A DNA stretch of 64,000 nt, taken from positions 227,683-291,682 of the forward strand of contig NZ_LMRW01000003.1 in the NCBI RefSeq assembly GCF_001428255.1, read 5' to 3'. Position 1 is the stretch's first letter; each line of letters starts with the position of its first letter. Shown piece by piece: positions 35,076 through 44,496 of the stretch. The stretch comes from Agromyces sp. Soil535. Lineage in GTDB: Bacteria; Actinomycetota; Actinomycetes; Actinomycetales; Microbacteriaceae. The notes under the pieces were generated by a model. That model worked only from the letters and a program-made list of their open reading frames with translations, did no database searches and had not been told where the DNA came from. Both the position numbers and the translations under genes were made by a program.

Positions 35076-35822
35076 GTGAAGGTGTCTCCTGCTCCGTCGT
35101 CGATCGGCAACGAGGACCTCGTGGGCCGGCGGGTGCTGCTCGTCGACGACGACCCCACCGTCGCCGAGGTCGCGTCGAGCTACCTGCGCGCCACGGGCTT
35201 CGTCGTCGAGGAGGCGAGCGACGGCTTCGCGGCCCTGCACGCCGCCGAGCAGTACAGCCCCGACCTGATCGTGCTCGACCGGATGCTGCCGGGCATCGAC
35301 GGGCTCGAGGTGTTCCGGCGGCTGCGGGCCCGCACGTCGACGCCGGTCATCATGCTGACCGCGCTCGGCTCGGAGGACGATCGCATCGCGGGCCTCGAGG
35401 CCGGCGCCGACGACTACCTCGCGAAGCCGTTCTCGCCGCGGGAGCTCGTGCTCCGCGTGCAGTCGGTGCTCCGCCGTTCGATCGACGAGTTCACGCCCGA
35501 GTCGGTGCTCGAGTACGGCGACTTCCGGCTCGACCCGTCCGCCAGGATCGTCACCAGATCGGGTGCCGAGCTGGCCCTGACTGTACGGGAGTTCGACCTG
35601 TTCGAGTTCCTGTTGAAGCATCCGAACCAGGTCTTCAGCAGGGAGGACCTGCTGCGCACGGTCTGGGGCTGGACGCACGGCGACCTCTCGACGGTCACGG
35701 TGCATGTACGCCGACTGCGGGAGAAGATCGAGCTCGATCCCCGATCCCCCACGATGCTGACGACCGTCTGGGGGGTCGGCTACCGATTCACGATGGGTGG
35801 TGGCGCCGATGCCATGGTCTGA
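35076..35822 (+). CDS. OmpR/PhoB-type response regulator
   Basis: A 248-residue regulator. The receiver domain has the acidic pair VLLVDDDPTV, phospho-acceptor Asp68 in IVLDRMLPG and lysine in LAKPFSPREL. A winged-helix domain follows, with LTVREFDLFEFLLKHPNQVFSREDLL and TVTVHVRRLREKIE. The start is GTG 35076. Its end overlaps the kinase start by 14 bp, so the two are co-translated. Confidence 0.93.
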   Translation: MKVSPAPSSIGNEDLVGRRVLLVDDDPTVAEVASSYLRATGFVVEEASDGFAALHAAEQYSPDLIVLDRMLPGIDGLEVFRRLRARTSTPVIMLTALGSEDDRIAGLEAGADDYLAKPFSPRELVLRVQSVLRRSIDEFTPESVLEYGDFRLDPSARIVTRSGAELALTVREFDLFEFLLKHPNQVFSREDLLRTVWGWTHGDLSTVTVHVRRLREKIELDPRSPTMLTTVWGVGYRFTMGGGADAMV

Positions 35823-36954
35823 CCTGATCGCCGTCGCCGGGGTCGCGCTCGCGACCTCGGCCGTGGTCGGAGGCGTGGGCGTGATCGCGCTGCTGCTGCT
35901 CCGCCGTGCGTCGCTCGTCGTACAGGTGTGCGTGCTCGTGCTCGCAGCGATCGCATCGGTCGCGGCCAGCATGGTCGCCGTGGCCAACGCGATGTACCTC
36001 TCCGAGCACGACCTGACCGTGGCCATCGCGGTCTCGCTGATCTCGGGCGTCGTGTCGCTCGTGCTCGTCGCGGTCCTCGGCTGGTTCGTCGCACGCAACT
36101 CGCGTCGCCTCTCGGCTGCCGCACGACGTATCGGCGCGGGCGAGCGCCTCGAATCACCTGGTCGATATTCGAACCGCGAGCTCAACGCACTTGCCGACGA
36201 ACTGGTGGCGACGAGTGCGAAGCTCGCCGAGTCCCGCGAGCGGGAGCATCGCATCGAGGCGTCCCGGCGCGAACTCGTCGCCTGGATCTCGCACGACCTG
36301 CGCACTCCCCTCGCCGGCATTCGAGCGATGGCGGAAGCCCTCGAAGACGACATCGCGCCAGATCCGGCGCGGTACCACCGGCAGATGCGCATCCAGGTCG
36401 ACCAGCTCTCGAGCATGGTCGACGACCTCTTCGAACTGTCGAAGATCGACTCCGACACGCTCCGCCTAGCGCTGAAAGAGGTCTCGCTGCCCGACATCGT
36501 GAGCGACACGGTCGCCGACCTGCGGCCCGCGTCGCGGGGCCGCGACATCCGCGTCGAGGCGCCACTCGGCCACGATCTCGTGGTCACGGCCGATCCTCGT
36601 GAGCTGTCGCGGGCGATCGGCAACCTCCTCATGAACGCGATCCAGCACACGCCCGAGGGCGCGCCGATCACGGTCGCGGTCGACCTCGTGGACGACCGCG
36701 CGGTGGTGTCGGTGATCGACGGCGGCGGTGGGATCGACGAAGCCGACCTCGACCGCGTCTTCGAGCCCGCGTGGCGTGGGTCCCAGGCCCGAACCCCGTC
36801 GATGCACGACGGGAGCTCCGCTGGAGCGGGCCTCGGGCTCGCGATCGTCAAGGGCATCATGAGCGCGCACCGCGGCGAGGTGACCGTGCGCAACGTGCCG
36901 GGCGGATGCCGCTTCGACCTGCTGCTCCCCCGCGACGCGTCGGTCAGGGCCTGA
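35809..36954 (+). CDS. Sensor histidine kinase (HAMP, HisKA, HATPase)
   Basis: A 381-residue kinase with two membrane helices in the first 90 residues separated by a very short loop, then a HAMP region, HisKA motif WISHDLRTPLAG with His162, N-box NLLMNAIQHTPEG, and G-boxes VIDGGGGIDEADLDRVFEP and GLGLAIVKGIM. The near-absent external domain suggests it senses the membrane or a partner protein. It partners the overlapping OmpR-type regulator. Confidence 0.93.
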   Translation: MPWSDLIAVAGVALATSAVVGGVGVIALLLLRRASLVVQVCVLVLAAIASVAASMVAVANAMYLSEHDLTVAIAVSLISGVVSLVLVAVLGWFVARNSRRLSAAARRIGAGERLESPGRYSNRELNALADELVATSAKLAESREREHRIEASRRELVAWISHDLRTPLAGIRAMAEALEDDIAPDPARYHRQMRIQVDQLSSMVDDLFELSKIDSDTLRLALKEVSLPDIVSDTVADLRPASRGRDIRVEAPLGHDLVVTADPRELSRAIGNLLMNAIQHTPEGAPITVAVDLVDDRAVVSVIDGGGGIDEADLDRVFEPAWRGSQARTPSMHDGSSAGAGLGLAIVKGIMSAHRGEVTVRNVPGGCRFDLLLPRDASVRA

Positions 36955-37007
36955 CGCATCTCCCCGGATTCGCGCCGAACGGGCACGGTGTCCTCGCCCG
37001 AGATCGA

Positions 37008-37042
37008 GGGAGGGCGCCCGACCGAACCTCGAACGCCCTCCC
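37008..37042. terminator. Convergent terminator hairpin
   Basis: GGGAGGGCG (37008-37016) pairs with CGCCCTCCC (37034-37042) across a 17-nt loop, and a GGGCACGG/CCGTGCCC pair outside it can extend the structure. It lies between the convergent kinase and secreted hydrolase genes and can serve both. Confidence 0.65.
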
Positions 37043-37049
37043 GTGCCCA

Positions 37050-37889
37050 TCACTCGGCGGCGTCGAGGATGACCTCGGTCACCTCATCCGGATGACTCAT
37101 CATCACGACGTGCGAGCTGTCGATCTCGACCGTGGTGGCACCCGCGCGCTCGGCCATCACGCGCTCGGCCTCCGGCGGGATCGTGTGGTCCTGCGAGGCC
37201 ACGACGTACCAGCTCGGAATGGTCTTCCACGCCGGCTCGCCCGACGGCGTGAAGAGGGCCGACAGGGCGGCCGGGCGCTGCGACGCGGCCATCACGGCCG
37301 TCTGCTTCTTGGGAAGGTCGCCCGCGAACAGGTCACGGAAGAAGGCCGGATCGATGTACCCGTCGGCGTCGCCCTCGGGTGCGCCCGGGTACGGACGGAT
37401 CACGAGGTGATCGGCGAGGTCGCTGTGGCCGCCACCGAGCTCGTTCGCGTCGATCAACCGCTCGCCCGCGTCGAGTGCGTAGGCGGCGACGTACACGAGC
37501 GACGTCACGTTCGGGTTGCCCGTCGCGGCGTTGGTGATGACAGCGCCGCCGTACGAATGGCCGACGAGCACGATCAGACCGGTCAGCGTCGACAGGATCG
37601 TCTTCACGTACTCGGCGTCGGATGTGAGTCCGCGGAGCGGGTTCGACGCCGCGATCACGGTGTAGCCCTGCTTCTGCAGCCGTTCCGTCACGTCATTCCA
37701 GCCCGAGGAGTCCGCGAACGCGCCGTGCACGAGCACGACGGTGGGCTTCGGGTCGGCCGGCTGCTGTGCTGCGTCTTCCGCGCTCGCCGGCAGGGCGACG
37801 GATGCCGCGGCGAGCGCAGCCGCGCCCATGAGCGCGAGTGCGAGGCGGATGGGGCGCCTGATGCGCCGCTGATGAGTTGCGCTGGACAT
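37050..37889 (-). CDS. Secreted alpha/beta hydrolase
   Basis: A 279-residue exported hydrolase. The signal peptide runs from the basic MSSATHQRRIRRPIRLALALMG through an Ala-rich core to a cleavage site near ASA (about residue 38). VVLVHGAFADSSGW is the oxyanion region, VGHSYGGAV holds the nucleophile serine, and SSHVVMMSHPDEV near the end holds the histidine. Relatives resemble EstC/hydroxynitrile-lyase-like esterases; the substrate is unknown. ATG 37889 follows GAGGAG. Confidence 0.88.
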   Translation of the reverse strand: MSSATHQRRIRRPIRLALALMGAAALAAASVALPASAEDAAQQPADPKPTVVLVHGAFADSSGWNDVTERLQKQGYTVIAASNPLRGLTSDAEYVKTILSTLTGLIVLVGHSYGGAVITNAATGNPNVTSLVYVAAYALDAGERLIDANELGGGHSDLADHLVIRPYPGAPEGDADGYIDPAFFRDLFAGDLPKKQTAVMAASQRPAALSALFTPSGEPAWKTIPSWYVVASQDHTIPPEAERVMAERAGATTVEIDSSHVVMMSHPDEVTEVILDAAE

Positions 37890-38048
37890 GGTTCGCTCTC
37901 CTCGTTCGATCGGTGACGGAGATGACGCGACGGCGACGGTTGTCCCGGCTTCGACACCTCGACGTTCAGCGTCGCGCGACGCACCCGCGGTTCGAACCAC
38001 GTGTGCCACGTAGTCTCCGCTGTCGGCGGTATCCGAGACCATGGCCGC

Positions 38049-38978
38049 ATGGACGTCACCGAGTGGCTGCTCGACTCCGACCCCTCCATCCGCTGGCAGG
38101 TCATGCGCGACCTGCTCGACCAGCCCGCCGACATGGTGGCGGCCGAGCGCTCCCGCGTCGCGACCGAGGGGTGGGGCGCTCGGCTGCTCGCCCTGCAAGC
38201 CGACGACGGCTATTGGGGCGGCGATGAGTACGGCATGCACGGCGAGCGCACGAGCGTCACCTGGACGCTTCACCTGCTGCGCCGCCTCGGCATCGAACCG
38301 GATGCCCCGCAGGTGCGCGCGGCCGTGGCCCGCGTTCGCGACGGCGTGACCTGGCGGTTCTGGGACTCGCTCCCCTACTTCCATGGCGAGGTCGAACCCT
38401 GCATCAACGGCGGCGTGCTCGCGCTCGGCGCCTACTTCGGCGTGCTCGGCGCGGGCAGCGACCGCATCATCGGGCGGCTGCTGCACGAGCAGCTCGACGA
38501 CGGCGGATGGAATTGCGATGCGCCCGAGTCGCAGCGGTCGTCGTTCGACACGACGCTGTGCGTACTCGAGGGGCTGCTCGAGTACGAGCGCGCGGCCGAC
38601 GACGCGCCACCGGAGGTCACGGAGGCCCGCCGTCGCGGTGAGGAGTACCTGCTCGAGCGCAGTCTGTTCCGCCGTCGCTCGACGGGCGAGATCGTGCTCG
38701 CCCGGTATGCGAACCTCATGTTCCCGCCGTACTGGCTGTACGACGTGCTCCGGGCGCTCGACTACTTCCGCGGGGCCGGCGATCGGCCCGACCCTCGCAT
38801 CGCCGACGCGGTCGACCTGGTGCTCGCCGAGCGCGCCGGCGACGGCCGCTGGGCCGCCGGCGTGCCCTGGCACGGCGAGGTGCACTTCGCCGTCGACGCC
38901 CCCGAGGGCGAGCCCAGCCGGTGGAACACCCTCCGCGCCCTCCGCGTGCTGCGCTGGGTCGACCCGTCATCGGGTTGA
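38049..38978 (+). CDS. Terpene-cyclase/prenyltransferase-like alpha-toroid protein
   Basis: A 309-residue protein with squalene-hopene-cyclase-like repeats: LLALQADDGYWGG, LLHEQLDDGGWNCD and LVLAERAGDGRWAAG are QW-type turns between helix pairs. The catalytic DxDD of class II cyclases is not apparent, so it may bind rather than cyclise isoprenoids. It is divergent from the secreted hydrolase. Confidence 0.75.
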   Translation: MDVTEWLLDSDPSIRWQVMRDLLDQPADMVAAERSRVATEGWGARLLALQADDGYWGGDEYGMHGERTSVTWTLHLLRRLGIEPDAPQVRAAVARVRDGVTWRFWDSLPYFHGEVEPCINGGVLALGAYFGVLGAGSDRIIGRLLHEQLDDGGWNCDAPESQRSSFDTTLCVLEGLLEYERAADDAPPEVTEARRRGEEYLLERSLFRRRSTGEIVLARYANLMFPPYWLYDVLRALDYFRGAGDRPDPRIADAVDLVLAERAGDGRWAAGVPWHGEVHFAVDAPEGEPSRWNTLRALRVLRWVDPSSG

Positions 38979-39000
38979 GCACCCGGCGCGGCTCGCGGGT

Positions 39001-40586
39001 TCACTCCTCGGGCGCTGGCCGCAGCAGCCTGACCTCCTCCACATCGAGGAGCGCTTGCACCCGGCGCAGCACGGTGTCGTCGATGCGCTGCTCGTCACGC
39101 AGCGCGAGGACGGCGACCCGCTTCCGGGCGATCAGCGCCAGTCGAATCGCCCGGTACTGGTCGCTGTGCGCGAGGGTCACCCCGTCGTCGGAGTCGCCCG
39201 GTTCGGCGCGCAGGACCGCGAGATGCTCCGAGACCTCGCGGGTCACGCGCTCGCGAATGTCGGCATCCACGTCGAGCTCCTCGGCGACCTCGGGGATCGC
39301 GGCGAGCGCCTCCTCGGACGCCACGGTCTCGGCGAGCCGGCGTTCGTCTTCCGGACCGGAGTCGGCGGGGAACCGCGCCCAGCGAACGAGGGGCGGCAGC
39401 AGCACTCCCTGCACGACGAGCGTGAGCACGATCACCCCCGCCGTCACGAAGATGATGAGGTTCCGGTCGGGGAAGGCATCGCCCGAGGACAGCGTCGCGG
39501 CACCGCGAGCGCAGCCGCGAGCGACACCGCGCCACGGAACCCGGCCATCCCGCCGACGATCCGGGTGCGATAGCCCATGCGGCGGGCTCGCTGGGAGGGC
39601 CGGCGGTCGAGCAGCCGGATCAGGGCGACGGCCCCGAAGAGGAACGCGTACCCCACGGCGAGGATCACGAGCCACACCACCACGGCCATGACGAGCGCGA
39701 TCCCGATCTCCGCGGGCGGGAGGCTGCGCACGGCGGTGCTGACCTCGAGGCCGACGAGCACGAACAGCGATCCGTTCAGGATGAACGTGGCGAGCGACCA
39801 GAACGACTCGCTCTGGCGCCGCGAGGTCGCCGAGCTCACGCGGGGCCCGACCTGGGTCGTGATGAGGCCCGCCACGACGACCGCGAGCACGCCCGACGCG
39901 CGCACGAGCTCCGCCAGCAGGTACGAGCCGAACGGGATGAGGATGAGCGCCACGTTCTTGAGGATCGGGTCGTCGAGCCGGCGCAGCACGAACAACCCGG
40001 CCGCGGCGATCACCGCACCGGCGGCAGCGCCGCCGAGGTAGGAGAGCAGGAACTCCCCCGTGATGCCGAGCGCGGTCACCTCCTGCTCGCCGACGGTGAC
40101 GCCCACCGCGATCCCGTAGATCACAAGCGCCGTGCCGTCGTTGATGAGGCTCTCGGCCTTGAGGATGGTGACATTGCGGCGCGGCATGGAACGGGCGAAC
40201 GCGGCGACGGCCGTGGCATCCGTCGGTGCGAGCGCAGCGCCGAGCACCCACGCGACGCCCCATGGCACGCCGAAGGCATGCGCGACCGCGGCGACCGCCG
40301 CGGCGGTGAGCACCACGAGCACGGTGCTCGTCAGGATGATGCCGCGAAGGTCGCGGCGAATGCCCTGGAGCGACGTGGTGAGGCTCTCCCAGAACAGGAG
40401 CGCCGGAAGGAACAGCAGCAGCACCACCTCGGGCGGCAGGCGCACCTCGTGCAGCGCCGGAAGCAGTCCGAGCAGGATGCCGGTCACGAGCAGCAGCACC
40501 GCCGGTGCGATGCGCAGCCGCCGCGCGAGCACCGAGCAGGCGATGAGCGCAACAGCGAGGACGACCACGAGTTCGAGTCCCAGCAT
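39001..40586 (-). pseudogene. NhaP-type Na+/H+ antiporter with a one-base frameshift
   Basis: A CPA1 antiporter. From ATG 40586 (AGGAGG upstream) the first frame carries MLGLELVVVLAVALIACSVL, the ion-site motifs APTDATAV and ESLINDGTALVIYG, and GFRGAVSLAAALAVP. It then derails to a stop near 39444. A second frame resumes at ATLSSGDAFPDRNLIIF and runs through the last helix and a cytoplasmic tail to 39001. Restoring one C near 39498-39502 would rejoin them as about 529 residues. It may be a sequencing error. Confidence 0.88.
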
Positions 40587-40766
40587 CCGTGCCTCCTTCT
40601 TCGGGGGGCACCCTCGCCACGCGTCCGGGGAACCCTGATCACACGGTATTGCGGCCGCGCACCGCGTGGCAGGGTCTGTGAGCACCTCCGATCAGGACGT
40701 TGGTTCCAGTCGGCTGATCGGTGTTCGTCGGGCGAGTGAGCAATCGGTCCATCGCTCGGTGGAAGA

Positions 40767-40788
40767 TTTAGGTATACCGAAATATACT
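40767..40788 (+). promoter_or_regulatory. DtxR/MntR-like palindrome overlapping -10 box
   Basis: TTTAGGTATACCGAAA (40767-40782) is a 16-bp palindrome with one mismatch, close to the TTAGGTATACCTAA-like sites of DtxR/MntR-family metalloregulators. It abuts a TATACT -10 box (40783-40788). Binding would block transcription of the multicopper oxidase and ZIP transporter genes, which fits metal-dependent repression. The regulator is not in the window. Confidence 0.6.
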
Positions 40789-40812
40789 GTTCCCGAGGGA
40801 TGGTGGAACGTC

Positions 40813-41937
40813 ATGGACAACTCAGTGCCCACCCGAGTGAGGCTCAGCGAAGGCAGCACGCCGAGAGGATCGGCGGAGCTTCCCAGCCGTCGAAGCGTGC
40901 TGTTGGGTGCGGCCGCGGCCATCCCGATGGCGGCACTGGGTGCGGCAGGCGGCGCACGGGCGCAGGACGGTGGCGACCACGACGGTAACGGTTCCGGTCA
41001 CGGGCCGATGGACATGACCGGCTCGACGAAGACGAGCGCGACGAGTCATGTCGGGCACGCGGGGTTCCCGACGGGCTCGGTGCCTCCCGCACGTGCCGGG
41101 ATCGACCCGACGGCGATCCTCCGCGATTTCGACACCGGCACGGTGAGCACCCTGCCGAACGGACAGGTGCTGCGTGAGTGGGAGATCACGGCGATCGACG
41201 TGGAATTCGAGATCGCTCCCGGGGTGACCTTCCCCGCGTGGACCTACAATGGGCGCGTCCCCGGGCCGACGCTGTGGTGCCGAGAGGGCGACGCGTTGCG
41301 GATCCACTTCACGAACGCCGGTTCGCACCCGCACACGATGCATTTCCACGGGCTCCACACCGCTGAGATGGATGGCACGCCCGGAATCGGAGCCGGGTCG
41401 ATCGCTCCGGGCGCGACGTTCACCTACGAATTCGACGCCGTCCCGTTCGGCACGCACCTCTATCACTGCCACCAGTCGCCGTTGGCGCCGCATATCGCCA
41501 AGGGCCTGTACGGCGGGTTCATCATCGAGCCGAAGAGCGGCCGGGAGCCGGCCGATGACGAGATGGTGATGGTCATGAACGGGTACAACACCGACGGCGG
41601 TGACGACAACGAGTTCTATTCGGTCAACGGCCTGCCGTTCCACTTCATGGACCATCCCGTGCAGGTGAAGAAGAACGCGCTGGTGCGGATCCACCTGATC
41701 AACGTCCTCGAGTACGACCCGGTCAACTCCTTCCACGTGCACGGCAATTTCTTCCACTACTACCCGACCGGCACCATGCTCACCCCGAGCGAATACACCG
41801 ACACCGTCTCGCAGGTGCAAGGCCAGCGCGGCATCGTCGACATCCGCTTCCCCTACACGGGCAAGTACATGTTCCACGCGCACAAGACCGAGTTCGCCGA
41901 ACTCGGCTGGATGGGCTTCTTCGAGGTGAGCGAATGA
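40813..41937 (+). CDS. Multicopper oxidase, Tat-exported two-domain type
   Basis: A 374-residue cupredoxin-type oxidase. A Tat signal SRRSVLLGAAAAIPMAALG is followed by a His/Asp/Met-rich linker. Ligand motifs are HTMHFHGLH (about 175-182), YHCHQSPLAPH (Cys219 as type 1 ligand), FHVHGNFFHYY (about 308-315) and MFHAHKTEF near the end. The arrangement is nitrite-reductase-like rather than laccase-like. ATG 40813 is chosen because the longer ORF would place the signal internally. Its stop overlaps the ZIP gene by 4 bp. Confidence 0.88.
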   Translation: MDNSVPTRVRLSEGSTPRGSAELPSRRSVLLGAAAAIPMAALGAAGGARAQDGGDHDGNGSGHGPMDMTGSTKTSATSHVGHAGFPTGSVPPARAGIDPTAILRDFDTGTVSTLPNGQVLREWEITAIDVEFEIAPGVTFPAWTYNGRVPGPTLWCREGDALRIHFTNAGSHPHTMHFHGLHTAEMDGTPGIGAGSIAPGATFTYEFDAVPFGTHLYHCHQSPLAPHIAKGLYGGFIIEPKSGREPADDEMVMVMNGYNTDGGDDNEFYSVNGLPFHFMDHPVQVKKNALVRIHLINVLEYDPVNSFHVHGNFFHYYPTGTMLTPSEYTDTVSQVQGQRGIVDIRFPYTGKYMFHAHKTEFAELGWMGFFEVSE

Positions 41938-43151
41938 CCGCATCCCGGGATACGACGACGCCCGAGCACGGCGTCGAATCGGGTGCTCAGCGGATGCCTC
42001 GGTGGCTGCTCGGAGCGGGACCGCTCGCGCTCATCGCCCTGCTCATCGGGCTCTTCGCGCTGCTGAACGCTCCAGGCGTCACCGGCACCGGCGACCGCGT
42101 CCCCGAGGAAGCCGTGGCGGTCGAGAGCATCCGACTCGAACCCGGCGAGATCATCCTGTTCGTCCGGAACGAAGGCGTCGACCCTGTGACGATCGCCCAG
42201 GTGAATGTGTCGGACTACTTCGCACAGTTCACTCAGACCACGGCGGAAATGGCGCCGCTCCAGGCGAACACGATCACGGTGAGCTACAACTGGGTCGCCG
42301 GTGACCCCTACGAGATCGCCCTGATCACCTCTGCCGGGGGAAAGATCTCGGCCGACATCGATGCCGCCGCGCCGAGCCCTGAGCAGGGTGCCTCATTGAT
42401 GGGCCTGATGATCCTCCTCGGCGTGTATGTCGGCGTCATCCCGATCGGCCTTGGAATGCTGTGGATGCCGTTCGTGCGGCGCTCCTCGCGAGCCTGGATG
42501 CAGGGGCTCATCGCGTTCACTGTCGGCTTGCTCGTGTACCTCACCATCGAGGCCACCCTCGAGGGTCTCGAACTCGTCGCGGACACCGGCGCGTTCGGGG
42601 GGAGCCTCGTCGTCTTCCTCGGGGCGGTCATCGCATACCTCACGCTCGAAGGCGTCGAAGGGGCCGTCATGCGCAAGCGAGCGGCGGGCGACCGAAGGCA
42701 GCTCTCTCCGCAGATGCTCGCACTCCTCATCGCCATCGGAATCGGCTTGCACAACCTCGGCGAGGGGCTCGCGATCGGCTCCGCGTACGCAGTGGGGTCG
42801 CTCGCCCTGGGCGCGTTCCTCGTCATCGGCTTCGCCATCCACAACACCACCGAGGGCCTCGCGATCGTCACGCCACTCGCCGGGCAACGCCCCCGGCTGA
42901 GCCGACTCGCCCTCCTCGGCCTCATCGCCGGCGCTCCGGCGATCCTCGGCGCCATGATCGGGGTGACCGTGAACCAGCCCGCGCTCGCCGCGCTCCTCTT
43001 CGGCGTCGGTGCGGGAGCCGTCGGCCAGGTCGCCGTGAAACTGCTGCCGCTGCTGAAGGACGGCACCGGCCGGATCCTCACCCCGCTCACCGCGGGCGGA
43101 ATCATCGCCGGAATCGGGTTCATGTTCGTGACGGGTCTGCTCGTCGTCTAG
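41934..43151 (+). CDS. ZIP-family metal transporter with N-terminal extracytoplasmic domain
   Basis: A 405-residue transporter. The metal-site helices HNLGEGLAIG and HNTTEGLAIV are canonical for ZIP proteins and imply Zn, Fe or Mn uptake. Unusually, a first membrane helix (about 27-45) is followed by an extra domain of about 95 residues with the beta pattern EIILFVRNEGVDPVTIAQV, probably outside the membrane and cupredoxin- or Ig-like. Overlap with the oxidase gene suggests a coupled oxidation/uptake unit. Confidence 0.9.
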   Translation: MTASRDTTTPEHGVESGAQRMPRWLLGAGPLALIALLIGLFALLNAPGVTGTGDRVPEEAVAVESIRLEPGEIILFVRNEGVDPVTIAQVNVSDYFAQFTQTTAEMAPLQANTITVSYNWVAGDPYEIALITSAGGKISADIDAAAPSPEQGASLMGLMILLGVYVGVIPIGLGMLWMPFVRRSSRAWMQGLIAFTVGLLVYLTIEATLEGLELVADTGAFGGSLVVFLGAVIAYLTLEGVEGAVMRKRAAGDRRQLSPQMLALLIAIGIGLHNLGEGLAIGSAYAVGSLALGAFLVIGFAIHNTTEGLAIVTPLAGQRPRLSRLALLGLIAGAPAILGAMIGVTVNQPALAALLFGVGAGAVGQVAVKLLPLLKDGTGRILTPLTAGGIIAGIGFMFVTGLLVV

Positions 43152-43181
43152 GCGTTTGCGACGGCCCGGCTCCCAGTCTGC

Positions 43182-43343
43182 TCAACCCAGGAGCCGGAGG
43201 ATCGAGCCGATGACGGCGATGCTGATCAGGCTGGGTGCAGCCGCGAGCGCCACGACGATGATCAACGCCACGAGCGCGGATTCGTGACCTCGATTCGTTC
43301 GACGGGCGTGATCGAGAGTGGGCCGGCGGGCCTCGTGGGTCAT
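43182..43343 (-). CDS. Small single-helix membrane protein, 53 aa
   Basis: A 53-residue ORF: MTHEARRPTLDHARRTNRG, a basic cytoplasmic segment, then one hydrophobic helix ALVALIIVVALAAAPSLISI. GAGGAG is 9 nt upstream of ATG 43343; an in-frame ATG directly after GAGGAG is less likely. A palindrome TACTGCGACTGCAGTA lies 94 bp upstream. No family recognised. Confidence 0.6.
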   Translation of the reverse strand: MTHEARRPTLDHARRTNRGHESALVALIIVVALAAAPSLISIAVIGSILRLLG

Positions 43344-43432
43344 CGTGACCATCTCCTCGTCGCTGCGCGTTCAGGGCGTACTGCCATGCTGCGATGCGGC
43401 GCGAAGATGCACGTCGTCCACGGGGATCGAAG

Positions 43433-43456
43433 CGCCTACTGCGACTGCAGTAGGCG
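43433..43456. promoter_or_regulatory. Palindromic operator, TACTGCGACYGCAGTA type
   Basis: Perfect 10-bp arms CGCCTACTGC / GCAGTAGGCG surround GACT. The core TACTGCGACTGCAGTA (43437-43452) recurs with one change at 62625-62640. Its shape resembles BlaI/CopY-family operators. It lies upstream of the 53-residue membrane protein gene on the minus strand. Confidence 0.65.
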
Positions 43457-43459
43457 GGC

Positions 43460-43481
43460 ACCGGATGCCGCGGCATCCGGT
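43460..43481. terminator. 22-bp perfect palindrome after PMI-like gene
   Basis: ACCGGATGCCG followed by CGGCATCCGGT is a perfect palindrome, 17 bp past the stop of the PMI-like gene, and probably ends that long operon. No U-tract follows. Confidence 0.6.
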
Positions 43482-43497
43482 CTGCTCTGAGGCCCGG

Positions 43498-44496
43498 CTA
43501 CGCGCCGCGTGCCAGAGGTGGTCGGCATGCGAGCAGGTCGCCGTGCCCTGAGACGCGCAGCGGGCCCGCCGAGTGCGGAGCCACGGCCGTCGTGCCGCGC
43601 GGCAGGTCGAGCTCGCCCGCCGCGGTCTCGAGCGTTAGCGCGCCATCGGTGACCACGAGCACGGCGAACCCGGGTTCCAACTCGACCGCACCGTCGATCA
43701 CCGCTCGCTCCAGCCGGAAGTAACGGTCGGCCTCGGCCGGTAGCACGGATGCGCCCGCGCCCGCCGGCCGCGCGAGCCGCGCGATCTCCTCGAGGCTGCG
43801 GGCGCGCCGCTCCACGGCTTCCAGCGCGAGCGGGTAGCCGACGCCCAGGTGGCCGTCGCGCGGGCCGTCGAGTTCGAAGCCCGCCCACTCCACCAGGATC
43901 GACAGGTCCTCGGGCTCCTGCACCTCGACGAGCAGCACTCCCTCGCCGATGGCGTGCAGTACGCCGGGCGGCACGTAGACGACGTCGCCCGGCGACACGG
44001 TGACACGATGCAGGAGACCCAGCATCCTGTCGGCATCACGCTGCTCCACCAGCCCGAACAGTTCGATCACGCCGACGCTGCGGATGAGACCCAGCTGCAC
44101 CTCGCCACCCTGCAGGATGTACCACGCCTCGGCCTTGCCGTGCGCTCGCCCCAGGTGCCGATGCGCGAAGTCGCCGGCCGGGTGCGCATGCACGGGCAGT
44201 CGCTGACCGGCGTCGAGCAGTTTCACGAGGAGGAGCGGATCGGCGCCCCAACGCTCGACGTGCGCCTGCCCGAGCCATCCCACCGGGTCGGCGGCGAGGG
44301 CTTCGGCGAGCAGGCGCCCATCGGGCAGCGTGCTGCGTCCGACACTCGGCTCCCCGGCCACGGTCGTGACCGAGGCGACCCAGTCCTCCGGCTCGCGCTC
44401 CCCGGCGGGAGTCTCGCCGCGGAAGTCCGTGATGCGCCGGCCGCCCCGGTAGAAACGCTTGGGCGGGCGGTTCGAGGGCAGGACGACGACGTTCAC
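43498..44496 (-). CDS. Class I mannose-6-phosphate isomerase-like cupin
   Basis: A 332-residue two-cupin protein. Metal-binding motifs fit type I phosphomannose isomerase: LLDAGQRLPVHAHP (His pair), GKAEAWYIL (Glu) and VYVPPGVLHAIGEG (His). It should interconvert an aldose and ketose phosphate. Its start overlaps the kinase stop as ATGA, so it is the last gene of a sugar-catabolic operon. Confidence 0.82.
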   Translation of the reverse strand: MNVVVLPSNRPPKRFYRGGRRITDFRGETPAGEREPEDWVASVTTVAGEPSVGRSTLPDGRLLAEALAADPVGWLGQAHVERWGADPLLLVKLLDAGQRLPVHAHPAGDFAHRHLGRAHGKAEAWYILQGGEVQLGLIRSVGVIELFGLVEQRDADRMLGLLHRVTVSPGDVVYVPPGVLHAIGEGVLLVEVQEPEDLSILVEWAGFELDGPRDGHLGVGYPLALEAVERRARSLEEIARLARPAGAGASVLPAEADRYFRLERAVIDGAVELEPGFAVLVVTDGALTLETAAGELDLPRGTTAVAPHSAGPLRVSGHGDLLACRPPLARGA

